Shown: positions 12,501 to 22,600 of the stretch, in pieces | How positions within the stretch are numbered: position 1 is the stretch's first letter | Layout: each line of letters opens with the position of its first letter | Notes under the pieces: generated by a model | The model's database searches: none | The model's input: the letters and a program-made list of their open reading frames with translations, nothing else | Told to the model about the DNA's origin: nothing | Position numbers and translations under genes: made by a program | NCBI GenBank assembly: GCA_005656395.1 | Contig: SRSI01000046.1 | Coordinates: 992,001 to 1,056,000 of the forward strand | Reading direction: 5' to 3' | Source: Strongyloides papillosus | Lineage: Eukaryota; Nematoda; Chromadorea; Rhabditida; Strongyloididae | Length of the DNA stretch: 64,000 nucleotides

Positions 12501-13285
12501 TTTAATTAAATGATTAAATTTTTATTGATTTGTAGTGATGTCTATGAAATTATTTCTGGCAAGAATGTTCTGGCTGGCCATCTTGTATATACCATAGACT
12601 AATGAAATTAAATGCCATTAATCTCGCTAAAATAATTCCGTCTTATAACGAATTTATTTTTAATTTGCATATAATTTACTAGAATTGTTGTCTCTTTTAA
12701 AAGAGATACTTGGATTTAATTAAATTATGAAATATTTTTATAACTTTTTACATAATAAAATTAATATGAATAATTAATATTCAAGCTTAAGATTAATAAA
12801 TGAAATAATGACAAAACAAATTTTAGCGTTTTAATCATAAATTTGGCAACTTTGAAATTGCTTCATCAAAGAAATCAAAAAATTTTCAACATTTTTTAAA
12901 ATGAAAAGTAAAAAATATTGAAAAAAGACAAGTACAATGTTTATAGCTTCAGTAGTGCTAAAAACTTTGCATATCTCGAGCCTGTAAAAAATGTTCAATG
13001 TTGTAGAAACATTTAATGAAGCTATTTGAATAAAACCAAAAACTTAAAGAAAAAATATTTAAAAAAGCAATCGGCTATTCAAATGATAAATTTAAGCATA
13101 GTAAACGATAAAATTGATAAAGAATTAGTTAATTATTGTTCAAAATAAAAACATTAGTAGAACTAATAATACATTAATGTGTGGGAAATTTAAAAGTCAT
13201 ACTGATACAATTATTCTGTAAAAAATGAATATTAAATATTTTTTTATTTTCATAATTTAAATTTATGATATTTCAAATACAATAG
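9555..13285. repeat. Giant imperfect palindrome, arms about 1.7 kb
   Basis: The left arm (about 9555-11,225) and right arm (about 11,660-13,285) are reverse complements with scattered differences and small indels. Matched landmarks: 9571-9594 with 13,244-13,267; 10,700-10,800 with about 12,080-12,180; 10,970-11,060 with 11,815-11,910; 11,100-11,215 with about 11,660-11,785. The loop of about 430 bp is unrelated sequence. No open reading frame of note is present. The inner part, about 10,725-12,155, has ends like those of Tc1/mariner-type elements (TACAAGATGTTCC and its complement, near TA), so the structure may be a foldback or MITE-like element inside a larger inverted repeat. Confidence 0.8.
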
Positions 13286-13474
13286 TAACGTAATGACCAG
13301 CATTAAAAGTAAAAAAAAAAATAAAATTACAATAATATATATATAATACAAATATGATATAAATACATGTTACCAAGTTAAATAAAAAACGGAAAAATAA
13401 ATGAAAATAAGTATTATGTACAGATTTAAATATTATTTTATACTAATATGTATATATACTAAAAAAAAACATTT

Positions 13475-14178
13475 AGAAGAAAGGATAGAAACATCCTTCT
13501 ATTAAACTTATAAGAAGTTTAATGGAAGAAGAAAAGCAGTATTTAAGAAGAGAATATTTCAAGAAAAGTCAGTCTAGTTTAGTTTGGATTTAGAAGGAAA
13601 TTAATCAGAGGTGCCGAATAGCACTCCAGACTTCGGACAAGGATAAAATAGTAATTATTCTTATTTTATGTTAACGTTTTAAATAAAAAGTTATTATTAA
13701 TTATGTGTTTATATTATATAATTCTGATCGAGCACGCATGTTCCAACATGCTTCTTCATTAGGTAAAACACTCGGTTAGGTGGTGGGAACGAGCTAGCAT
13801 ATATCCATTTGGATACATGTAGCAGGAGGCTTCACTACACCTCATATAGCCACATCACCATAGAGAGATAGTAAGCGACAGACTCTTTAAGGATTGGCTT
13901 ATGCAAAGAGCTTAGCCATACAGTCGTCCCGAGCTGATACCAATATTGATGAGCTCAGAAAAGTACGACAGCGGGGCGTAGAATCTGTCAACGATTACAC
14001 CGACAGATTTCATTCCCAACTTGGATCCTAGAATAGAGGACCAAGCAGACAATAATGAAGAATAACCGTTTACCTGCAGGGATGCGTATTTAAGAAGGGA
14101 ATTATACTCTACTTATTTACATGGATTAAAAGAGAAGATTTCAAAACGCATTCCCATTCCTCAGCCCAACCTACAATG
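13475..14178 (+). repeat. Direct repeat of element B (tail, LTR, leader, gag start), left copy
   Basis: This matches 25,210-25,966 in the same orientation with many substitutions and indels. It covers the end of an element B reading frame, an LTR-like region with AATAAA signals, a leader containing GAGCACGCATGTTCC, and the start of gag. Exact LTR edges are not clear. The arrangement suggests element B is bounded by these two copies, with element A inserted between them. Confidence 0.7.
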
Positions 14179-14810
14179 CCTACGGAACGTTTCGGAGGAG
14201 GCTGCAGTTGTAGAAAATGCGATCAGAACTAGGAGATCGGCAGGGAAAGGTAGAAGTGGAACAACCACAAGAACTTATGCGATAACTGTTGATCGTCATA
14301 AACAGCAAACAGATCCCAGACAAAAATCTGTATGCTTCAACTGTGATAGAACTGGTCATTGGTCTAATGAATGCGGAGAAACACCAGTCCAGTGCCTCAC
14401 ATGTGGTAGGAAAAAGCATTTAGCCAAGTACTGCTACAAAAACAAAAATAAAAACGACGGAAGAAGCAACGTCAAAAGCTACAGGAACAACAAAAATCGT
14501 AGCACCCAAAACAGCAACAATAATGGTAGAAGATTCCCAATATCTTCTAGAGTAACAAACGCGTTAACCATTGTTGCATGCATAATAGGATTATTATGTA
14601 TTCCAGCGGCACAAGCAGTGGAAGACAAATGGGAAGATCCAGAGTATTTTGGAGACTTCGTACTTCGCACTGTGTTCCCAGGCTGTTCTGAATATTACGT
14701 GCCAATGATATGGAATAAGGACATGCTTTATACAGTAAAGAGAATACCAGCGTTTGTTGTACCAGCATTCAAGGACAATTACCAAAACTGTCCCTGTACC
14801 AATGGAGGAA
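13905..14810 (+). pseudogene. Gag of element B with two zinc knuckles and a membrane segment, cut by element A
   Basis: Reading starts near the ATG at 13,905 but is broken by stops, the last at 14,063-14,065; from 14,066 to 14,810 one frame is open. It encodes a gag-like helical part, then two CCHC zinc knuckles near 14,333-14,431 (CFNCDRTGHWSNEC and CLTCGRKKHLAKYC), an N- and R-rich stretch, a hydrophobic signal-like segment at about 14,545-14,610, and a cysteine-containing segment. At 14,810 the frame is cut by the LTR of element A and continues, after the target duplication, at 24,908. The zinc knuckles identify it as a retroelement nucleocapsid; the membrane and cysteine part is not recognised. 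No polymerase follows. Confidence 0.8.
14807..14810 (+). repeat. Target-site duplication (GGAA), left copy
   Basis: GGAA lies immediately before the left LTR of element A and again at 24,904-24,907 immediately after the right LTR. A 4-bp duplication fits Ty3/gypsy integrases. Confidence 0.8.
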
Positions 14811-14945
14811 TGTAATCTGTTTGATAAAATGTAGATGGAATATATAATAAATTTATTTAAAAGCTCTCTGATTAAAATGTATCTAATAATAAATGTATCT
14901 TTCTCTTTATACTATCTTGGAAAGGGTGGGTTGTCCCACCCTACA
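14811..14945 (-). repeat. 3' LTR of element A (135 bp)
   Basis: On the minus strand it starts TGTAGGGTGGGACAACCC and ends CAGATTACA. It is the same as the 5' LTR except for one base. It contains a TATAAAG box and an AATAAA signal in minus-strand sense. Confidence 0.95.
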
Positions 14946-14958
14946 TCCCCTTTTCTGC
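14946..14958 (-). promoter_or_regulatory. Polypurine tract of element A
   Basis: On the minus strand a purine run (AGAAAAGGGGA) abuts the 3' LTR, the position where plus-strand DNA synthesis is primed in LTR elements. Confidence 0.75.
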
Positions 14959-15287
14959 CTGGTTTATCAGGTAGGGATTAAATAAACTTGGTTTTTTTTC
15001 TTTTTGCATGTGTTAAAGGTTTTTTTTCTTTTGTCATCTTCTTTATTGTATATGGCTGCGTAATGATGAGATGATTTCTTTCCTTTTTTTCTTTGGCTTA
15101 TATGTTTGATGAGATTAATTCTGTTAAATATATTGGATTGCTGCCTAACATTCATTTGTTAATTTGGCCTTTTTTCATCTTTTCTTATTATAGTTTTCTA
15201 AGAGATAGATGTATTTTTAATTCATTATTTTAATTAATTTTAATTTTTTTTCTTTTTATAGTTCCAACTTTTGAAATTTGATTAAGA

Positions 15288-15527
15288 ATGGCTCCAAGTA
15301 CTTATACCGAACTCTGCCAATCTCTGGGCTTTATTTCTTCCAATGATTGTCCAGCTCCACCATCATGCCCACCGCCATCACCACCACCACCACCATGTAA
15401 ACCCATTACCATTCAGTATGCTGATAGTCCTAAGGAGTACTGGATGGAGGTGTTAAATCTTATACTTCAGCTATTGATGCCGGTGATTGTTTATTACTTT
15501 AACAGGTGGACTCAGCGAAATCAGTAG
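15288..15527 (+). CDS. Antisense gene 1 of element A: small proline- and cysteine-rich membrane protein
   Basis: The gene is not recognised. It encodes 79 residues from an ATG 25 bp after a good acceptor (TTTTTATAG, ending 15,262). A matching donor (ATCAG then GTAGGG) lies at 14,970-14,971, 25 bp from the LTR edge, so a leader exon starting in the LTR is possible. The protein has cysteines at 10, 21, 27 and 37, a proline-rich stretch at 22-39 including PPPPP at 32-36, one hydrophobic segment at about 53-71, and a short polar C-terminus (NRWTQRNQ). There is no typical signal peptide. It holds the same position as the spliced membrane-protein gene of element C, although sequence similarity is not evident. 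Codon use and the intact frame argue for a real gene. Confidence 0.6.
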   Translation: MAPSTYTELCQSLGFISSNDCPAPPSCPPPSPPPPPCKPITIQYADSPKEYWMEVLNLILQLLMPVIVYYFNRWTQRNQ

Positions 15528-15992
15528 AGTTGGTATCTCTTCTTTAATTAGTCTTTTCTTTTGTTGATTTTAAAGTGTAAATCTGTTGTTGTTAATTTAA
15601 CTGTTCATTAGTAAATTCTTAGCGATTATGTCTTTTGTGTCTTGCTATTATTTAATCAAATGAAATATTAGTAATTTTTATATTATCTTTTATATATTAT
15701 TACATTTTTTGTGCCTACTAGTTAGTACCATGCACTTTTTATTGCAATTTTTAACTAATTAATGAAATTTCTCATTATCAGTCTGTCCCCTTTTCAGACT
15801 AAAAATATGTTGTTTAGTCGTATAAAAGTATTTTAAGCTATGTGTATATAAATATGCCATCATCAAGAATGGGTGCTTTTTAACGTACACATTGTGATTA
15901 TATATTAACGTAACAATTATATTGTCTACATTATCTGTTATTAAATAATATTAATTTTGTTATTCTAGCTAAGTTCCTGTGAAACTGTAGTA
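15528..15992. other. Spacer between the two antisense genes of element A
   Basis: It is AT-rich and non-coding. It ends in an acceptor-like TTATTCTAG at 15,961-15,969, 23 bp before the next ATG. A TATA-like stretch near 15,846-15,852 and several T-rich runs are present. Confidence 0.5.
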
Positions 15993-17160
15993 ATGGACAA
16001 TATTGAATCCGACGAGCAAGGATGTGGTGTAGGTATTAATAGTGATACCATTGCTGAATCAGTCGAACAACGCAATGATGTAGTAGTTATCAGCGATAAC
16101 GCTGATAGATCAGAAGAACATCTAATTGATGGAAATGATGATAATGCTCTGCTTGATGGTTCAAACGGCCATCAGAGTGATGGAGGAAACATGAATGATC
16201 TTCTGGATGAACCAGACGATCATCAAAATGACAGCGGAGACATTGCTGTTATTCCTGGCGGCTCCGAGGCACGAATCGTTAGTGAAAGTAATCGTTATTT
16301 TATGCCTTTGGGGTTATCAAAAACTCAGGACGAAAGGATAACCCAAACATGGTCGTGTGTAGAGAAATACGATGTTGTTCTGAATATTAATATCAGAGGA
16401 ACAGTCAAGGCTTTTGAAAAATATGTTCACTGCCTGTTGACAGATGATGATGTCAATATCGTCTTGGGGCGCTGGGGAGTTAGTAGTATGCCAAGAAGGA
16501 GAATGATCTTCCATCAATATTGCCCTCCATTATTGGCATTTTCAACTGACCGCCGGTTGAAGAACGGAAAAATCTGCCCCAAGGAATGCTTGGAGTGGGT
16601 AAATGGCCGTCGAAGCGGGCCATTGGATGCTGCTGCTATCAAGGTGGTAATGTATCAGGAATCTCATTATGCGAGTGTAGTGGCTACATTAAATAAGCAA
16701 AGAGCGACATATTTGGACATCAATTTTGCCATGCCAGAATGCCGTAAGTTGTTAGTAGGTGCAGTTGTTGAAACACTCAAGGTAAGACCAGGGGGTCTGT
16801 AACAACCTGGACCTCCTGGTATCGGCACACGTGAAGGCACTGTACTGCGATGGGAACAGTAATACAGCATCACGAGGGATATTGACAGCTTTCCCGAATT
16901 TGGCTGTGATCGTCTACAGGGATTGCAAATTCCTAAGAAGCGTACAACTCCCTGGTAGCATAAGGATAATAATATGTTGCACCCGTAGATGTCAATGTGA
17001 TTTGGGAAGAATACGAGGCTGGCAGAGGCCATATAGTGTCAAATGTGGACCAAATGTTATTGGTGGACCAGCTAGTCTGTATTTCAAGACAAAGGAGGAC
17101 TTCCTTTGTTTCGGAGACTATTCTGGTGTATCCAGAATAAGACATACACAAGATGTCTAG
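15993..17160 (+). CDS. Antisense gene 2 of element A: unrecognised acidic protein, probably frameshifted
   Basis: The gene is not recognised. The first frame, 15,993-16,802, gives 269 residues: an acidic N-terminal third with loosely repeated units of D, N, G and H (residues about 35-85), then a globular part with several W, C and R residues (for example SSMPRRRMIFHQYCPP near 161-176). Past 16,802 another frame, 16,784-17,160, continues as cysteine-rich coding-like sequence to a TAG. Two explanations fit: a one-base indel in the G run at 16,791-16,795, or an intron that starts at AAG/GTAAGA (16,782) and ends near 16,836, although that acceptor is weak. AATAAA at 17,211-17,216 follows. The gene converges on integrase, whose frame ends at 17,256. 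Confidence 0.6.
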
Positions 17161-17255
17161 TTTCCAGTTTTATTATTTCATTTTATGCTTATATTGTAGC
17201 GTATATATAGTATAATAAAACTTTGTTAATCATTATAATTGTTTGAGTACTCGTC

Positions 17256-19673
17256 TTAAGATGGGTGTACGGGAACGATTTTCAATCTGTCCGCTGTAAC
17301 CCTTTCTTCTTTTCCGGTTAGACGACCTGCCTTAGTGCAGTGTCGAATGATAAATGTGTCTCCATGTACGTGAGATATGATTGTGTAAGGACCGTCGAAT
17401 TGGTCTTGATTTTTGTGAGAGGTATGAGACAACTTCTTATGCATTACTCGTTTCATAACGATGTGACCAGGTAGTAAATGTTTACCCTGACGACTAACTG
17501 AAGTTGGAGTATCAGAATACTTCTCCATACCGTATTTGAGAACATCCATTAGTCCGCTAGCGATTCCATGCATAGGAATATCATTTAATACACGATCAGC
17601 CGTGTTAAGGATAAAATAGCATGGGGGATGTCCTGTAGACATGTGCTTAGTACGGTTGTAAACATAGGTTAATGCATAAACTGTTTCAATGAGAGTTAAC
17701 TCTGTTTAAGCACGAAGTGATTCACGAATTGTTCGATTGAATCTTTCTACAAAAGCATTCGACTTGTGATTATGTGGTGATGAAATATAATGCTTGATAT
17801 GCATTGTCTGAAGGTACTTTTCAACCTTATTGCCAATAAAAGATGCTCCACCATCTGTACGAAGTGTTCTGGGATAACCGAATGTCGAGAAACATTTCAT
17901 CAGTTGTACCAATGTGGAGTGCTGGTCTTGTTTTTTAGTTATGGCAGTATAAGCAAAGCGACTGTATTCGTCGATAATAACAAGAACATGAAGCTTATCT
18001 TCAAGTTGTATATAGTCGGCATTCAATGTTTCCCAGACTTCACCTGGTCGAGGGATTGAATGTGTGTTTGTTTGAACAAGATTAGAAGGTTGATGTTTGG
18101 TTCTCCAACATACCTCACAATCTTGCCATACACGTTGCATGTCAATAGCCATTTTAGGCCAATAAAATATAAGACAAAATTTATCAGCTAGTTTAGCATA
18201 TCCCCAGTGTTGACCAATGTCGGAGTGTTCATGAAATCTTCGCAACAGTTCATCCCGTAATACTCGAGGGACATAAACGCGAGATTTTCCTTTAATAGTT
18301 ATCATTATGCCATCGTCTTGGAGAATAGCTTTTTCTTGGTCGTCAAGAAACTTAGCAAATTGGGATATCTCAAATGGTTTATCTCGGATGTCCTTCATGA
18401 TAGGGAAGGCATCCTCATATAGAGATTCATTGGCTATGATAGCATTGAATTCGTTTCTACTAAGGTAGTCGGCAACATTGTTGTCGGATCCTTTAACATA
18501 GACTATAGTAATATCATATTCCATTATGGCCATTTGGTACCTCTGAAGAATACCTGTCAGCTCCTTATTTTTGAGCAGCGCTAACAGAGGTTTATGATCA
18601 GTAACCACTGTTGTGTGTTTACCATAGATGTAAGGTCTAAATTGTTTGAGGGCATACACAAGCCCCAATGCCTCGAGTTTAATAATCGGATAATTCTTTT
18701 CTGCCGGTTTGAGAGAACGCGAAGCAAAAGCTATAGGTTTACTCTTCTGTGTTAGTGCTGCACCTAATCCTTGAAAGAAGGCGTCAGTAAAAATGGTATA
18801 TGGAACTGTGTGGTCGGGTGGTGCCAGAACAGCAGCATTGATAAGGGCGTCTTTCATTTTGTGAAATGCCTTTTTCTGATCATCTGACCATTGAAAATGA
18901 TTGATGACGCGATATAAAGGTTCAGCTATTGCTGAAAAATTGTCAATGTGCTTTCGAAAGTAAGAGACGGCACCTAGGAAGGATTTAAGTTCCTTCTCGT
19001 TCTTAGGGTCAGTTTTATCAGATATTGCTTTGACTTTAGCTGGATTAGGATGGATTCCTTCGAAATCAATCACGAAGCCTAAATAATGTGCACAATTTTG
19101 ACCGAATTGACATTTATTAAGGGTTATTTTCATGTTGTATAAGCGAATACGGGATAGGATATCATGAATCCTTTCCAGATGTTCATCTTCTTCGTTAGTG
19201 CATGTCAATATATCATCGAGATATATGTAACAATTATCAATACTACTAAGAACTTTGTTCATGATATCTTGAAATTTGTCGGGTGAACCAGTCAAGCCCA
19301 TAGGCATAACTTTATACTGGTATATTCCTCTGTGTGTCACGAATGCAGCAATACGTTTACTAGCTTCATCAAGGGGTATTTGGTGAAACCCTTGTTTCAA
19401 ATCAAATGCACTGTAGAAACGATGACCGCTAGCTTCTTCTGTTAAACGATCAATTCGTGGTATTATGTGGGATTGTTGTTTTATTAACTTATTGATAGCT
19501 CTAAAATCAACAAGAAATCGCCACTTTGAATCTTTCTTGCGTACAAGAACAACTCTAGACAAGTATGGTGATCTACTGTCTTCAATCATACCTTTTTCTA
19601 GCATATCTTGAACTTGTCTATCAATTTCCTCCTCTACCTCTTTAGATCGGCGGCCTGGCCGGATACGTTGATG
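17256..19673 (-). pseudogene. Pol of element A: RT, RNase H and integrase
   Basis: In coding order: RT from about 19,604 with the fingers motif RSPYLSRVVLVRKK, MGLTGSPDKF and the catalytic YLDD near 19,230-19,219; RNase H with FTDAFFQGLGAAL near 18,797 and a VTDHKPLLALLK region; the integrase zinc finger with two histidines near 18,220-18,195 and CEVC near 18,126-18,115; and the integrase core with NADY, TDGG and VERFNRT (D, D and E residues) near 18,024, 17,855 and 17,745. In the same frame TAA at 17,706-17,708 cuts the integrase core from its C-terminal part (17,705-17,256). RNase H has FTDA rather than the FTDAS seen in element C, but the catalytic D is kept. The frame is the same as that of the upstream gag-PR part, from which it is separated by one TAG codon. 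Confidence 0.9.
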
Positions 19674-22600
19674 CTAGGAATGTGAAGATAGCTCTATATT
19701 AAGACGTTCTGGGCCATTATATAGACCGAATATGCCGTCATATTCGAAAAAGGCTTCTCTATTCTCCCATATTATCTCTTTTAATTGGGATTTACTTTTC
19801 TCTGATAACACGCATGATTCCCATCCAATCAAGTCAAATAACTTTTCTCTAGTTAGAGGTGGGTGAGGATGCGGATAATTAGAAAGGGAATTCTCCCAAT
19901 AAGCATCATCTGGAATTATCTCTTCTACAGATATACGAATAGTATTTTCATCTAGCTCTTCAATTGAAAAGAGTTTACCGATTTCAGTGTTACTGGGTAT
20001 ATTTATCGGATTATATCCCTTATTTTGTATAATAACAGCGTATCTGTTATCAATTACCGGACCTATTTGGTCATAAGTCATTATGTGATTTACTCCTTTC
20101 CAATGGTTATTACTTTGGAAGAGAAAATTCGCTTTGTTATGCGTGGTTTCTACGTTAGGTTTGACATGTACTACTCTGGTAGTCATGGGAAGAATAGTGA
20201 TATTATCAATGTTTTTAACTGTGAAAAATTGCTCCTCATGAGAATTAGAATCAACCAAGTTGATAGTTAATTCGTTACCATATATAGCTCGAAGACCTGG
20301 TATTCTGATTACCATGTCATGAGGAATAGTATCAGAAACGTGAGTTTTAATTTTTGATACTTTATTATTTACTTTAAGAGTTATTATCGTGGAGCCTAAG
20401 AACTTCATAACTGTATTGTTTGCTAACTGTGCTCCACTACTTTTGGATACAATGTTAGACTTTATATTTTTGGGTAAATGGTCATAAATTGTCTTGTTTA
20501 TGACGTTTATATTTGCACCCGTGTCTAATAGGGCGTTCATCGTAAATGAAGGGAATTGAATTTTAATGATAGGCAGTTTAGACGGTGCATTTTCAACAGC
20601 AATGTTATTAACTACGCCATTCCGTGATACATGAATGGGATTTCCTAACAACAAGTCATTATGATGTGTGGATAACAATGGTTCATTCACAAACAATGTA
20701 TTGTTTGGGGCATCTGTAGATCGAAAATCTTGTACCATTTTAGCGGCTTTATTAAAGCCGTACTTTGTAAGGATGGTAGCGATCAACGTCATTGCGCTTG
20801 CTACTGTGTTTGGCATTTCATGAATAGCTGTATCAAATTGTTGATCGCGTATCAACTTAATCCAATTCATGAACGAGGTGTACATATCAGGATCGTTGTC
20901 CAAACAACGAATTCTGTAATATGTGATTGGGTTAGATGGAACAGGATGTTGCTGCACATCCCTCGTCTGCTTGACGGCATCGTGTAATTGTCCTTTTAAT
21001 TGGGCATTCTCGACCCTAAGGTTAATATTACTGTTCAAACATATCTCATGCTTTTCCATTATGCCATCACAAGGCACGGACGATTGTGGTGCATCTACAT
21101 AAGTAACGTTAGTGACAACTTGTGGAATGTCATTGTTTACAGATACATTGTCCTGATCAACCGATGTGGTTGTGTTACAGACAATATTAGATGATGCCAG
21201 TTGTAGAGCATCATGCAATTGTATTTTAAGTTCACGTGATTGCTCGCGAACATCTTTGAGGGAAGCCAATTCTACGCGTAATGCCTTAATATCGAATTCC
21301 ATTGCTTCAATTGTAGACAGATGTTCAGTCTTCTTCATATAGTCAGTACGAAAGGTAGTTAACTCACTATTTTTCAACTCTAATAGTTCGTTTAAGGAAG
21401 TAATACGAGCTGTTAATTCGTCGATTTCATTCTGTAAACTATCAGTTTGTGTAGATTTCTCGTCTACTTGCTTATGAAGAAGTTGGACTTCACTATTCAA
21501 CAGCAGCGTGTCCTGAAGACAGTGCTGCAGATTATTGGTGTTCTTGGTACAAAACGAAGCTGAGGCACGGAGTTGGTTAAGCTTCTCTCTCTCATCAATC
21601 GTCTTATCTACATACTGTTGCACGATTTTCATATCGTTCATACATTTAGTATTATCACCCTTGAGGAGTTGAAGTTCGTTATTCTTTAACTCCAGCTCCT
21701 TTTTCAACTTTTTTCGCTCGTTTTGACATTCTAATAACTTGTCTTCGAGCTCTCGGATAGAAGATATTTGCTGTTCATGCAATGCAGCTTTCTGACGCTC
21801 ACCCGCAATAACCGACTGTACCACGGTGGTGAGGGATTGAAGTTCCTCCTTCATTGATATTGGAGGAATAGTCAACGTTAAAGCATTAGGTATGCCTTCT
21901 ATATGTGTTGTAACTGTCTTAATATCGTCGAGTATTTTAGATTTATCGTCTGCCAAAATGCGTTCTGACTTCTTTAATTTCTCGACTTCCTTCGTTTGGC
22001 TTTTCAATTTAGCCTCACAATTACGTAACTCAGCTTCTATTTTAGATAGAACTGTTTTATCTTGTGTGCTGGCACGAAGTGTAGTTGTAGCTTCAGGTGC
22101 CTTATTTGTATTGCTGGAAGCGGGTGTTTTACCCTTTTCCGTCGCGGCATTTTGTATTACTTTTGGGGGCGCTTCCTTAATTGGAGCTACCATATTGGAA
22201 AGCTCACAAGATTGTTCATAAGCTGATATGGCTGCATGTACCTTCTTAAGAATAGAAGATGAATCAACTGTGTCGTCTGATATTTCGACAAAATCATTAT
22301 TATTGTTATCGAAGCGAACAGTTTTTACATTATGACAATTTGGATTGGCAATTGTAGTTATTTTCTTATCAAAATCGAAGTGGTTATCAAGAAAAACATC
22401 TTTTACTCTAATACCTTTATTTTCTATTATGCTCCCAATTTTACAATTGGGTAGTAGTTGTTTATAATGTACTGTTACCATATTGTCAACGCCAAAATCG
22501 CGTTGATTGTAATAAGCACCATATTGTGAGGGAGCCAGCTTACATTTACCGATAGGTGCTGATGCTCCAAATGGAATTAGAAAAGCTAGTATTAACATAC

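Noticed and set aside
9555..13285. Maverick/Polinton or other large DNA transposon
   Set aside because: The inverted repeats are long, but there are no open frames for polymerase, integrase or capsid between them.
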